DNA from: Pseudactinotalea terrae
GTDB lineage: Bacteria; Actinomycetota; Actinomycetes; Actinomycetales; Beutenbergiaceae
Direction of reading: 5' to 3'
Length of the DNA: 64,000 bases
Assembly: GCF_009733845.1 (NCBI RefSeq)
Contig: NZ_WNXZ01000003.1
Location: forward strand, 558,001 to 622,000
Shown: piece by piece, positions 1 through 7,637 of the stretch
How the letters are laid out: the number at the start of each line of letters is the position of its first letter
How positions within the stretch are numbered: the first letter of the stretch is position 1
The notes under the pieces: model-generated
The model's database searches: none
What the model was told of the DNA's origin: nothing
Seen by the model: the letters and a program-made list of their open reading frames with translations, nothing else
Translations under genes and position numbers: made by a program

Positions 1-458
1 CTGTCGTTGACACGGCGGGCGCGGAGCCGGATCCAGCTGCGCCCTGGCGCCCCGCTGGGTGCGATGTCGTCGAACCGTTCGGCGATGGCCTCGATGACGC
101 ACAGCAGGCTCCACGCGCGGCCCCAGAGCAGCCAGACGTGCGGCACCTGACGCCGCGCCTTGATCTCGATCGAGTTCTCGCACAGCCGCCAGAGCGGCAG
201 CGTGAGGGTACGCACGTCGGTCGGCGGTGCCTCGCTGACCACGAGGCCGACGTCGAAGAGGAGGTCGAGCTCGATCTCGGTGCGGCCGCCGCCCGTCGCG
301 ACCATCGGGGTGTCGGAGAGCCCGGTGGAACCGACCGGAGCGCCGTCGAACGGCAGCTCCAGCAGCCCGGCGGTGCGGCGCAGCGTGATCGTCTCCGGGT
401 TGAGGAGGCAGGAGACCTGCGCGCCGGTCTTGTCGTCGAGGAACACCGCTCGTTCCAT
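1..458 (-). CDS. eCIS tube/baseplate protein, CIS7 (Afp7/Pvc7) type, 5' part only
   Basis: This is the first 152 residues of a gene that runs off the left edge. The start of the protein (MERAVFLDDKTGAQVSCLLNP) has the pattern of the CIS tube N-terminal domain, a short beta strand followed by LNPETI/FNPE, found in Afp7/Pvc7-like proteins of contractile injection systems. Family members normally carry a LysM domain near the C-terminus, which would lie outside the window. They sit between the tube and the baseplate/spike. The ATG shares one base with the TGA of the upstream gene (TGATG), so translation is probably coupled. A good ribosome site (CCAGGAGG) lies inside the preceding gene's last codons. 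The identification rests on motif and gene context. Confidence 0.75.
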   Translation of the reverse strand, partial: MERAVFLDDKTGAQVSCLLNPETITLRRTAGLLELPFDGAPVGSTGLSDTPMVATGGGRTEIELDLLFDVGLVVSEAPPTDVRTLTLPLWRLCENSIEIKARRQVPHVWLLWGRAWSLLCVIEAIAERFDDIAPSGAPGRSWIRLRARRVND

Positions 459-1378
459 CAGCCGACCTCCTGGATCCGCGCGAGATCCGCACGCCAGTCC
501 GCGAGCCGTCGCTGCAGCCGCGCGGTGCCTGTGGGTGCTGCGGGCGGCAGCTCCGGCCAGTGCGAGGTGGCCGGAACGGCATGCTCGGACGGCCGGGGTT
601 GTTCCGCGGCGGTCTGGAACCGAGCGGCTGCCGCGTGGCTGCGTGGTGAACCGGGCTCTCGTGGCGCGGCAGTCCCGCCCGAGCGGGAGGTGCTCATCGA
701 CGCCCGAGGTGGCAGCACCGGGTAGGGAGCGAGCCGCACCGGCGGGGGCTGCGGAGGCGCGGGCTGCGGCGGGCGCAGGGTCGCCGCCCAGGTCGGGGTC
801 GCGCCGTCGGGGGAGGTAGCGTCGGGTACGTTCGCCGCCAACTCGGCCGGACGCACGCGCGGCAGCGCGGTGCGCCGGCTGCGCTCCGCCGTCGGGACCT
901 CCGGCGCAGCGGCTGGGCGCGCTGGTGCGGCACCGACCTTCGCCTCGGAGGCACCGCGGGCGGCCGGAACTGCAGCCGGCACGGTCGTCGCGTGCTCCTG
1001 GCTCCGCCACGCGAGGTGTGCGCGGCCCGGCGCGGTGCGCGCATCCGCCGGCGTCTCGTGGCGGCGCCGCGGCCGGTCCGACCGCTGCTCGGCAGGGGGC
1101 GTGCTGGCGAGGCTCGGCTGCCTCGTCGGCCGGGGTGCGGGCATGGCCGGTGCCGGCTCGGTCGCCGCCGCAGCCCCCGGCGGCCGCAGCAGCCCGGGCG
1201 CGTAGGCCGCGACCATCCGCAGCCAGTGCTCCGGGGCGTCGGCCAGGTGCGGTGGCCGCGGGACCTCGGCTGCCGCCGTTCCGGCCACGCGGTCGGCGAG
1301 GCGTTGCAGCGCCGTGGCGGCGGCCAGGACCGCGGCGGCCGCGCGGCGCCGGAGCGCCCTACGTCGTCGGCGCCGCAT
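458..1378 (-). CDS. Pro/Ala-rich basic protein of the eCIS operon
   Basis: The product is a 306-residue protein of low complexity. Residues 1-15 are almost all Arg with Ala, and residues 16-35 are Ala-rich. A short segment with aromatic residues follows (EHWLRMVAAYAPGLL, about residues 50-64), then some 200 residues of Pro/Ala/Arg-rich, probably disordered sequence. A conserved-looking end (WPELPP then RLQRRLADWRADL) closes it. It overlaps the tube gene by 20 bases and touches the CIS7 gene, so it belongs to the injection-system operon. I do not recognise a family. Its place between tube and CIS7 matches poorly conserved linker proteins often seen in actinobacterial eCIS loci. The start could be further in, because the Arg run is unusual. 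Confidence 0.65.
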   Translation of the reverse strand: MRRRRRRALRRRAAAAVLAAATALQRLADRVAGTAAAEVPRPPHLADAPEHWLRMVAAYAPGLLRPPGAAAATEPAPAMPAPRPTRQPSLASTPPAEQRSDRPRRRHETPADARTAPGRAHLAWRSQEHATTVPAAVPAARGASEAKVGAAPARPAAAPEVPTAERSRRTALPRVRPAELAANVPDATSPDGATPTWAATLRPPQPAPPQPPPVRLAPYPVLPPRASMSTSRSGGTAAPREPGSPRSHAAAARFQTAAEQPRPSEHAVPATSHWPELPPAAPTGTARLQRRLADWRADLARIQEVG

Positions 1379-1835
1379 CGAGTGTCAACCCCTCGTGCAC
1401 GAGCGTCAGCCGGGCGATCGCCGCGGCGTTGGACAGCGCGTCCAGCGGCTGCAGCAGTGAGGCGCACGGCCAGGCGCTCGTCAAGTTCCACAGCAGCACC
1501 ACGTCGCTGCCCGTGCTGTCGAGCATCGCGATCGAGACCTCGCGGCGCACGACCTTCCCCGACGTCGCGCTGAGCATCCAGCGCCACATGTCCTGATCGG
1601 TCGTGAGCCCGTAGGAGAGGGTGACGCGGTTGTTGCGCACCCGTCCGGGGAGCTGTCGCACCACCTGGTGAGCACCGGCCTCGCGGTACTCGATCGGTTC
1701 CACCTCGACGCCGAGACCGTCGACGGCGGTGAAGCGCGCCGCGTTGGAGGTGCCGTCGAGCACCAGCTTGAACAGGTAGGCACGGGTCGGCTCGGTCCAG
1801 CTGCCCGGCGCCGCGGTGGCGGGGATCTCCGACAT
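1359..1835 (-). CDS. eCIS inner tube protein (T4 gp19-like)
   Basis: The 158-residue protein belongs to the phage T4 gp19 / CIS tube family. It shows the usual pattern of an N-terminal beta hairpin (YLFKLVLDG), a 'VDGLGVEVEPIEYREAG' segment, the 'LPGRVRNNRVTLSYGLT' strand pair and the 'WNLTSAWPC' stretch followed by 'RLTLVHEGL' near the end. Such proteins stack as hexameric rings to form the rigid inner tube that is driven into the target when the sheath contracts. The start lies one base after the sheath stop (TGA-G-ATG), with GGAGTC as the ribosome site. Length is normal for the family. Only one tube gene is visible here, while many eCIS loci carry two. Confidence 0.9.
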   Translation of the reverse strand: MSEIPATAAPGSWTEPTRAYLFKLVLDGTSNAARFTAVDGLGVEVEPIEYREAGAHQVVRQLPGRVRNNRVTLSYGLTTDQDMWRWMLSATSGKVVRREVSIAMLDSTGSDVVLLWNLTSAWPCASLLQPLDALSNAAAIARLTLVHEGLTLDAAPTT

Positions 1836-1836
1836 C

Positions 1837-3120
1837 TCAGACTCCTTCCGTCGTCGACCCCGACGACATGTTCTGGCTGATCTTGATGATCACGAACTCG
1901 GCCGGTTTCACCGGCGCGATGCCGATCAGCGCCGTGAGGTAGCCGGCGTCGATCTCCTCGTCGGGGTTGGTCTCGCGGTCGCACTTGACGAAGAAGGCCT
2001 CGGCAGGGGTCGCGCCCAGCAGCGCGCCGTCGCGCCACACCCGGGTGAGGTACGCCGTCAGGTCGCGGGTCAGGATCGACCAGAGGTCGTAGCCGTTGGG
2101 CTCGAACACCACCCACTGGGTGCCGATCTCGATCGACTCCTTGATCATGTTCACGAAGCGCCGCACGTTGACGTAGGTGTACTCGCTGCCCGTGGCGAGG
2201 GTGCGCGCGCCCCAGATCCGGATGCCCCTCGTGGCGAAGCTGCGGATCACGTTGACGCCGGCCTGGTTGAGCTGGCCCTGCACGTGCCGGTCGACCCGGT
2301 CCTCGAGATCGATGACACCGCGGATCGGTTCGTTCGCGGGGGCCTTGTGCACGCCCCGGAGCCGGTCGACGCGTGCGTACACGCCGGCGATGTGTCCCGA
2401 CGCCGGCGCCGCCCGGGGGCGTCCGGTGACCGGGTCGGTCACCACGACCCTGGGGTAGTACAGGGCCGCGTACTCGGTGTCGCGTGGTCGCATGTTGACG
2501 CGCTCGGCGCGGGCGGGCCGCCGACGGGTGGTGCTCTCGCCGGCGTCGTCGCCCTCGGCGGTCTCGGCCGTGCCTCCTGCGCCTTCGGCGTCCGCTGGGG
2601 CTTCGGCGGCAGGCCCGGGCGTCGCGACCGTGGTGAGCTGCGCCATGTCCTCGGCGACACCGGGGACGTCGAGGATCGCGAAGCGGTCCTCCATCAGCTC
2701 GCAGTGGTCGATCAGCTCGGTGTGGAACGCGGCATCGTTCAGACCGGGTGCGGCGAGGACCGATACCTCGTCGCGGGCACGGAGCAGTGCGAGCGCCTGT
2801 CGGAGCGTGGCGGCGGTGGGCGAGGGCCCGAGGTTGACGACGAGGCAGAGGCCCCCGCCGTTGGCGAAGAACCCCTCGACGGCGATCCCGAGGTCGGTCG
2901 GCTCCGGCACCGGGCCCGACCCGTCGGACCCGCGGGCGGGAGTGACGAATGCGCGCTCGTACTGGGTGAGGTCGATGATCGGCGTGACCTCCAGCACTCG
3001 CTCCTCGGCTGCTGCCGCGACACCGATCAGCGCCGCGACGCTGGTCGAGACCGACTGGATCGGGCGCGGTCCGTCGTTGACCTCCTGCACGTAGACGCCC
3101 GGTGCGTTGACGCTCGGCAT
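1837..3120 (-). CDS. eCIS contractile sheath protein
   Basis: This 427-residue protein is a tail sheath of the eCIS/phage family. The N-terminus (PGVYVQEVNDGPRPIQSVSTS) is the sheath arm that links neighbouring subunits. The C-terminal half holds the conserved core: 'GIRIWGARTLA', 'YVNVRRFVNMIKESI', 'FEPNG..LWSILTRDLTAYL' and the terminal 'EFVIIKISQ' strand that donates to a neighbour. Residues of about 180-240 form an acidic, Ala/Glu/Asp-rich and then Arg-rich insertion, probably a flexible surface loop. The ATG was chosen because AAAGGAGA precedes it. Contraction of this sheath is what propels the tube. It lies between the Pvc16-like gene and the tube gene in one minus-strand operon. Confidence 0.93.
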   Translation of the reverse strand: MPSVNAPGVYVQEVNDGPRPIQSVSTSVAALIGVAAAAEERVLEVTPIIDLTQYERAFVTPARGSDGSGPVPEPTDLGIAVEGFFANGGGLCLVVNLGPSPTAATLRQALALLRARDEVSVLAAPGLNDAAFHTELIDHCELMEDRFAILDVPGVAEDMAQLTTVATPGPAAEAPADAEGAGGTAETAEGDDAGESTTRRRPARAERVNMRPRDTEYAALYYPRVVVTDPVTGRPRAAPASGHIAGVYARVDRLRGVHKAPANEPIRGVIDLEDRVDRHVQGQLNQAGVNVIRSFATRGIRIWGARTLATGSEYTYVNVRRFVNMIKESIEIGTQWVVFEPNGYDLWSILTRDLTAYLTRVWRDGALLGATPAEAFFVKCDRETNPDEEIDAGYLTALIGIAPVKPAEFVIIKISQNMSSGSTTEGV

Positions 3121-3143
3121 CACTGTCTCCTTTGGCTCGTGTG

Positions 3144-3827
3144 TCAGTCGCTCGGTTCGGGACAGACGATCTGGGGGTCCTCGGACCCGCTGGGGATGGT
3201 CGCCGTGAAGCGCGACCGACCTGCCGCAACCACGACCGGCACCGGCTGGCTGCTGTCGACCCCCGTCAGCACGAAGCGTCCGTGGCGATCCGTGCGGACC
3301 CGCTCGATGCTGTCGAGGCGGCCGATCTCGGCACCACCCAGCGGTAGCCCGGCCCGTGTGACGGTGCCGGCGATGCGGCCGGGGCGGGTGACCTGGAACC
3401 GCCGTTCTCGCACCGGTGGCGCCTCCGGCTCGGGTTCCGGCTCGATGACGAGACGGCTGCTCAGCCGGGCGGCCGGCCGGCGTGGCACCAGCCCTGCCAG
3501 CCACCAGCTCTCGGTCGGCGGGTCGGCGAGCTGGTAGGACTCGTGGCCACGCACGGCCGCGGCGATGGTGACGAGCGCCGTCGCGACCGCGGCCGGTTCG
3601 CCGGAGGGCGTCAGGACATAGGTCAGGTCCAGTCGCAACGGCACCCCGGGGTCGATGCGCCTGTCGGCGACCGGACGGACCTCGTCGAGCGTGACCAGCA
3701 CGCCGCGCTCGCCGGCGCCGTCCGCAGCCGCCTCGTCCCAGCCGATGACGGCGTCGGGCAGCACCGTGCGCAGCCAGTCCTCCAGGGACCGGTGGTGCTC
3801 GGAGACGTGCGCGGCCAGATCGGTCAT
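3144..3827 (-). CDS. Pvc16-like (DUF4255) protein with a carboxypeptidase-regulatory-like domain
   Basis: The product is 227 residues long. The first 120 residues look like the Pvc16_N/DUF4255 fold, a sheath- or tube-terminator-like domain found beside eCIS sheath genes (LVTLDEVRPV, then 'PLRLDLTYVLTPSG'). An acidic-proline linker (EPEPEPEAPP) follows. Residues of about 145-215 resemble a carboxypeptidase regulatory-like beta sandwich (GRIAGTVTRAGLPLGGAEI, then 'VRTDRHGRFVLTGVD'). In the family, Pvc16-type proteins cap the end of the particle, and an added beta sandwich might bind surfaces. The gene is the first of the structural operon visible here and ends 23 bases before the sheath start. 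The Pvc16 assignment is moderate, while the C-terminal beta-sandwich call is firmer. Confidence 0.55.
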   Translation of the reverse strand: MTDLAAHVSEHHRSLEDWLRTVLPDAVIGWDEAAADGAGERGVLVTLDEVRPVADRRIDPGVPLRLDLTYVLTPSGEPAAVATALVTIAAAVRGHESYQLADPPTESWWLAGLVPRRPAARLSSRLVIEPEPEPEAPPVRERRFQVTRPGRIAGTVTRAGLPLGGAEIGRLDSIERVRTDRHGRFVLTGVDSSQPVPVVVAAGRSRFTATIPSGSEDPQIVCPEPSD

Positions 3828-3932
3828 GTGGCCAGGCTGGCGGCGGGGCCGTCACCCGCGCGTTGCACGGGCGTCACGCCCGCACCGATCGCCGTGACGG
3901 CGACGTGACGGCTCCGGGTCCACGGTGGCCAG

Positions 3933-4232
3933 ATGTCCGAGCCCACACCATCCGGCCTTCAGCGCTGGGGCCTCAGCATCCCGTGGCTGCTCTTGGCGGG
4001 AGCCGTGCTCGTGATGACCGCCGTGATCACCACGATCGCGCTGCGGATGCTCGAGCCGCAGCCGAGCATCCCGACTCCCACGATCAGCCCGAGCCCGGCC
4101 GTCGTCATCGGCGAGCCAAGCACGCAGCGCCCGTTCATCATCATCCCGACGGACGGCGTCGCGTCCGCGACCGATTCGCCGACCGCCGTCGGCCCCGACG
4201 CGGTGCCCGCGCGATGGATCAGCCACCGGTGA
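3933..4232 (+). CDS. small single-pass membrane protein, divergent within the eCIS locus
   Basis: The predicted protein has 99 residues. A short polar N-terminus is followed by one strong membrane segment at about residues 14-38 (SIPWLLLAGAVLVMTAVITT), then a Pro/Ser/Thr-rich outer or linker region. No family is recognised. It reads away from the Pvc16-like gene and is overlapped by the next small gene. The ribosome site (GGTGG) is weak. Coding is supported by the well-formed hydrophobic helix and by the close packing with the neighbouring frame. Some actinobacterial injection systems use a separate membrane protein for contacts with the cell envelope. Whether this is one is inference only. 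Confidence 0.5.
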   Translation: MSEPTPSGLQRWGLSIPWLLLAGAVLVMTAVITTIALRMLEPQPSIPTPTISPSPAVVIGEPSTQRPFIIIPTDGVASATDSPTAVGPDAVPARWISHR

Positions 4233-4435
4233 GACCGGCCGAGGAACCGGAGCACGACGCGATCGCCGTCGTGACGGTCCTCATCGGGCAGCCGCCCCGA
4301 GTCCGGATCCGGTACGCACGCCCGAACGCTCGCTGGATCGAGCACGTGCACGCGGCTCCGGAGCCGGCGATGGCCGAGCTGTGGGCATGGTGCGAGGCAG
4401 CGTTCCGCCTCGGTGAGATCAGCCGGCCGCAGTGA
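4214..4435 (+). CDS. small protein of unknown function beside the eCIS locus
   Basis: The frame encodes 73 residues starting MDQPPVRPAEEPEHDAIAVV. It begins inside the last codons of the small membrane protein gene and ends 17 bases into the 3' end of the SARP gene, which lies on the opposite strand. The middle (VVTVLIGQPPRVRIRYARPN) looks like two beta strands and the end (AMAELWAWCEAAFRLGEIS) like an amphipathic helix, so a folded small domain is plausible. No family is recognised. An overlapping start is typical of coupled genes. The alternative is that this is chance coding in GC-rich DNA. Confidence 0.4.
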   Translation: MDQPPVRPAEEPEHDAIAVVTVLIGQPPRVRIRYARPNARWIEHVHAAPEPAMAELWAWCEAAFRLGEISRPQ

Positions 4436-5195
4436 CGAGCCGCTGCGGTGCCACGGCGTGCTCGACCATGTGCTGGAACTGTGGGCTCGGTGCGATGCCG
4501 AGCTCGGCCTCGATCAGCCGGGCGTAGGAGCGTTGTGCGCGACGCGCCTCGGTGATGTTGTGCTCGGCGAGATGGCACTCGATCGCGACCTGGTGGGCGG
4601 ACTCGCGGAGCGGGTCCGCGGCGATCGCTGCCAGCGCGGCTCCGATCGCTTTGCCGTAGCTGCCGCGTGCCAGGAGGCTGCGAGCGAGCTCCTCGACGGC
4701 GTGGATCCACCCCTGCCGCAGCCGCTCGCGCTCGAGGCACAGCCAGTCGGCGTCGTAGCCCGGGACGAGCTCCCTGCCGAATCGGTCGGGGTCGACCAGG
4801 AGGTCGGCGGTGGTGGCGCAGCCGCTGAGAACCCGGTGCATCCACGCGGTGGCCTCCCAGTAGTCCACCTGGGTGCCGGGCGCGATCGAGACCTCGCTCA
4901 GATCGCCGTCCAGCAGGCCATGGTCGCGCTTGCTCAGCCGCCAGAGCGCTGAGCGCAGGTTGCCCCGGGCTCGCTGCTCGGGAACCTCGGGCCACAGCAG
5001 CCCGGCCAGCGCGGATCGCGACACGGGTGAGCGGTGCACAGCGAGATAGGTGAGCACGCCCACGGCGCCACCGGTCAGGGTGACCTCGCCGGTGCCGTTG
5101 CCGCACCTGAAGCCGCCCAGCAGCCTCAGGTGCCAGGTGGCCGTGCTGTCCTTCACGTCAACGACCGCCGGCTGCACGGCGCGGGGCGGGTTCAT
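4419..5195 (-). CDS. SARP/AfsR-type transcriptional activator (BTAD domain)
   Basis: The protein has 258 residues from the ATG preceded by GGGAGGT. Residues of about 20-110 form an OmpR-like winged-helix DNA-binding domain (LRLLGGFRCGNG, 'LTYLAVHRSPVSRSALAGLLWPE', 'ARGNLRSALWRL'). The second half is the bacterial transcriptional activation domain of TPR-like helices (YDADWLCLERERLRQGWIHA, 'ALAAIAADPLRESAHQVAIE', 'YARLIEAELGIAPSP'). SARPs activate secondary-metabolite and other clusters by binding direct repeats near promoters. Its place at the head of the injection-system operon suggests that it controls that locus, or is controlled with it. An upstream in-frame ATG would add 25 residues but lacks a ribosome site. 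Confidence 0.88.
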   Translation of the reverse strand: MNPPRAVQPAVVDVKDSTATWHLRLLGGFRCGNGTGEVTLTGGAVGVLTYLAVHRSPVSRSALAGLLWPEVPEQRARGNLRSALWRLSKRDHGLLDGDLSEVSIAPGTQVDYWEATAWMHRVLSGCATTADLLVDPDRFGRELVPGYDADWLCLERERLRQGWIHAVEELARSLLARGSYGKAIGAALAAIAADPLRESAHQVAIECHLAEHNITEARRAQRSYARLIEAELGIAPSPQFQHMVEHAVAPQRLVTAAG

Positions 5196-5294
5196 TCGAC
5201 CTCCCAGGCTCGATGCGCTCCGGGCGGTCGGGGGCGCACCGGTGCGCTGATGTCCATGAGGAGGCGACACCGCCGGCGCTGATACATCCGCCGA

Positions 5295-5321
5295 GTTCGT
5301 TGCAGACCGGCGCGTTCGTTG
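5295..5321. promoter_or_regulatory. direct repeat upstream of the SARP gene
   Basis: GTTCGTTG occurs twice, at 5295 and 5314, about 100-125 bases upstream of the SARP start. SARP proteins bind short direct repeats beside promoters. The 19-base period is not the usual 11 or 22, so this is only a candidate autoregulatory site. Confidence 0.2.
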
Positions 5322-5385
5322 GGTGCACCAGACGAACTCGACGATGTGGAACGCACTCGGCGTGGGGGGCGCCGGGCGCCGGGCG

Positions 5386-6522
5386 TCAGGGAAGGGGGCC
5401 GAGGAGGGCGCTCGCGACCGTGCTGTGGGCCGACTCGTCGTCGCTGGGATGGAACAGGCCGGCCAGGACGTCGCGGTACAGGCGGCTCAGCTCGTTCTTG
5501 GCGAAGTAGGAGCCGCCGCCGCTGACGCGGATCGCGGCCTCGACCACGTCCTTCGCGGTCTCGGTGGCGAGCACCTTGGTTCCGGCGAGCTTGGCGAACC
5601 AGCGGGGGCCGTGGTCGACCTGGTTGTCGACGTCGGCAGCGACCGCGTGCAGCTGCGTGGTCGCCGTCTCCAGGGCCATCGCGGCGGTCGCGAGGCGCCA
5701 GCGGATGTCGGGGTCGTGCGCGTAGACGTCGCCGGTCTTCATCGACGTCCTGGTCCGTACCGTCTCCACCGCGAGGTCCAGCGCGCGCTGCCCGATCCCG
5801 ACGTACACGCTCGAGAGCAGCAGCTCGAAGCACGCGAAGATCCCGAACACGAACGGGTCGGGGTTCGGGCCGGGTGGCAGGCGCCGCACCACGCGGTCGG
5901 CGGGGGCATGGGCGCCGTCGAGCACCGTGGTCCGGGACTGCGTGGCCCGCATCCCGAGGGTGTCCCAGTCGTCCTTGGTCTCGGTGCCCTCGCGCGTGAC
6001 GAAGCCGTACACGATGCGCGGGTCGTCGGGGTCGCTGTCGTCGAGGCCGTGCACGCCGAGCCGCGTCCAGGCCGGCGCCAGCGAGGTGAAGATCTTGGTG
6101 CCGTGGAAGCGGTAGCCGCCCTCGCCGTCCGGCACGGCGCTGGTGGCCGATCCGAACAGCACGAGATCGTTGCCGCGCTCGGAGATGCCGAACCCGAACA
6201 CCTCGCCCGCCGCAGCCTCGCAGAGCAGGAAGTCCAGCCCGCCGTCGCCCCGCTCGTGCAGCACGCGCGCGACGCCGCACCACACCTGATGCATGTTGGT
6301 CGCCAGCGCGGTGGCGGGAGCAGCCGCCGCGAGCCGGGACTGCTCGCGCACGAGCTCCAGCAGGCTCAGGCTGGCGCCGCCGAGGCCGGTGGGCACGTGC
6401 GCGGCGAGGTAGCCGGCTGCGGTCAGCGCCTCGAGATCCTCGGTGAAGAAGGTGTTGTCGCGGTCGTAACCAGGCGCACGGTCGTGGATCTCGGCCAGCA
6501 GGTCGTCAGGCAGGAAACTCAT
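5386..6522 (-). CDS. acyl-CoA dehydrogenase family protein
   Basis: The 378-residue protein is an FAD-dependent acyl-CoA dehydrogenase-like enzyme. The N-terminal helical domain (LAEIHDRAPGYDRDNTFFTED, 'AAGYLAAHVPTGLGGA') is followed by the beta-barrel domain (FHGTKIFTSLAPA, 'TREGTETKDDWDTLGMRATQS'). The C-terminal four-helix domain includes 'ERALDLAVETVRTRTSM'-like and 'ETAKDVVEAAIRVSGGGSYF' stretches. The last part matches members that desaturate or oxidise unusual acyl or nitrogen-containing substrates, so the substrate cannot be named. It is a single gene with no fatty-acid neighbours. The ATG at the MSFLPDD start was chosen because the family's first helix begins there; the upstream extension is Arg-rich and unlike the family. 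Confidence 0.85.
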   Translation of the reverse strand: MSFLPDDLLAEIHDRAPGYDRDNTFFTEDLEALTAAGYLAAHVPTGLGGASLSLLELVREQSRLAAAAPATALATNMHQVWCGVARVLHERGDGGLDFLLCEAAAGEVFGFGISERGNDLVLFGSATSAVPDGEGGYRFHGTKIFTSLAPAWTRLGVHGLDDSDPDDPRIVYGFVTREGTETKDDWDTLGMRATQSRTTVLDGAHAPADRVVRRLPPGPNPDPFVFGIFACFELLLSSVYVGIGQRALDLAVETVRTRTSMKTGDVYAHDPDIRWRLATAAMALETATTQLHAVAADVDNQVDHGPRWFAKLAGTKVLATETAKDVVEAAIRVSGGGSYFAKNELSRLYRDVLAGLFHPSDDESAHSTVASALLGPLP

Positions 6523-6850
6523 GACCCTGACGGTAGCCCTGGCACGACGTCCACGCTCGATGCGCCTGCAAGCGATTGCGAGGGCAGCAGGAGGGCGTCG
6601 AGCGTGGACTTTGTGCCGCCAGCACGAGGTTCCCGGCGACGGCGGGCAGGTCCGCCGGAACCTGTTCGCCGTCGTGCCGCGGGCGTGACCGATGTTGCGC
6701 ATGTGACAAATGGGACCAACGAGGAGGCAGATTGGCGGAAACTCGCCGAAAACACGCCCTCAGATCGTGGAGTTGTCGCCTCTTCGCCGTAGTGTCGGCT
6801 CCGGCGCTTCCCGATCGGGGGGCGATCAAGTGGAAGAGAAGGGGACAACT
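6523..6850. other. intergenic region between acyl-CoA dehydrogenase and HU genes
   Basis: These 328 bases separate two divergent genes and should hold both promoters. The stretch 6700-6755 is richer in A and T than its surroundings. I see no convincing -35/-10 pair, no RNA gene and no coding frame. The ribosome site for HU (GAGAAGGGG) is at its right end. Confidence 0.5.
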
Positions 6851-7132
6851 GTGTCCGTCAACCGCACTGACCTCGTGGCCGCCATCGCCGACAAGGCCGG
6901 CCTCACCAAGACCGACGCCGACAAGGCGCTGTCCGCCCTGCAGGACGTGCTGATCGAGTCCCTGGGCAAGGGCGAGGCCGTCAAGGTCACCGGCCTGCTC
7001 TCCGTCGAGCGCGTCGAGCGCAAGGCGCGCACCGGCCGCAACCCGCGCACGGGCGAGGAGATCAAGATCCCCGCGGGCTTCGGCGTCAAGGTCTCCGCCG
7101 GCTCGGCCCTGAAGAAGGCCGTCAGCAACTGA
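6851..7132 (+). CDS. hup: HU-family nucleoid DNA-binding protein
   Basis: The product is a 93-residue histone-like protein. It begins with the HU helical body (VNRTDLVAAIADKAGLTKTD), followed by the beta-saddle and arm with 'GLLSVERVERKARTGRNPRTG' and the conserved 'IPAGFGVKVSAGSALKKAV' end. HU dimers bend and compact DNA. The arm motif is RNPRTG, as in most HU proteins. There is no Lys/Ala-rich C-terminal extension of the mycobacterial HupB type, so this is a short HU. The GTG start sits 5-6 bases after GAGAAGGGG. It is a single-gene unit closed by a strong terminator. Confidence 0.95.
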   Translation: MSVNRTDLVAAIADKAGLTKTDADKALSALQDVLIESLGKGEAVKVTGLLSVERVERKARTGRNPRTGEEIKIPAGFGVKVSAGSALKKAVSN

Positions 7133-7144
7133 TCTGCTGAGCAC

Positions 7145-7195
7145 CAGCGGCACAGCCGCTGCCACCAGGGCCCGGGAGCGATGCTCCCGGGCCCT
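7145..7195 (+). terminator. terminator after the HU gene
   Basis: A 7-bp hairpin (7145-7161) is followed by a perfect 13-bp GC-rich stem (7167-7179 with 7183-7195) and a GAT loop. There is no long T run, as is common in high-GC actinobacteria. Confidence 0.85.
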
Positions 7196-7268
7196 GTGCG
7201 TTCATCCTCTGTGCGCGCGACCCGCCGACGGGTCGCGACCGACCCGGGAGGTTCGTACACTGGCAGAC

Positions 7269-7637
7269 ATGTCCGAACCGCTCCCTCCCAGCAGCCCCGA
7301 ACCGGACCGGTTGTCCACGGCTGGCTCCACCGGCGTGCTGGAGCGGCCCGAGACCCGCGAAGAGGCGGCTCCGGGCGATGCCGAGCGGTACGCGCACTAC
7401 GTCAAGAAGGAGAAGATCACCGCGGCGGCCGTCTCCGGTGGTCCGGTGGTGGCGCTGTGCGGCAAGGTCTGGACCCCCACGCGCGATCCCAGCAAGTTCC
7501 CGGTGTGCCCGGTGTGCAAGGAGATCTACGAGTCGATGAACAGCGGCGGCGACCGTTCGAACGACAAGGGTTCCGACGGCGGTGGGTCGGGTCGGTCCGG
7601 CTTCTCCGGTCTGTTCGGGTTCGGCTCGCGCCGGTGA
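7269..7637 (+). CDS. DUF3039 domain-containing protein
   Basis: The 122-residue protein carries the actinobacterial DUF3039 signature: 'RYAHYVKKEKITAAAVSG', 'VVALCGKVWTPTRDPSKFPV' and 'CPVCKEIYE'. The four cysteine/histidine-type positions suggest a small metal-binding core. A disordered acidic N-terminus and a Gly/Ser/Asp-rich tail flank it. Its function is unknown. It is conserved next to a DEAH-type helicase in many actinomycetes, and here the helicase GTG overlaps its stop by four bases (GTGA), so the two are translationally coupled. Confidence 0.92.
   Translation: MSEPLPPSSPEPDRLSTAGSTGVLERPETREEAAPGDAERYAHYVKKEKITAAAVSGGPVVALCGKVWTPTRDPSKFPVCPVCKEIYESMNSGGDRSNDKGSDGGGSGRSGFSGLFGFGSRR

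Noticed and set aside
1-3827. Prophage tail module
   Set aside because: The CIS7-type and Pvc16-like proteins and the lack of lysis, capsid or integrase genes favour an eCIS. The left side is not visible, so this is not absolute.
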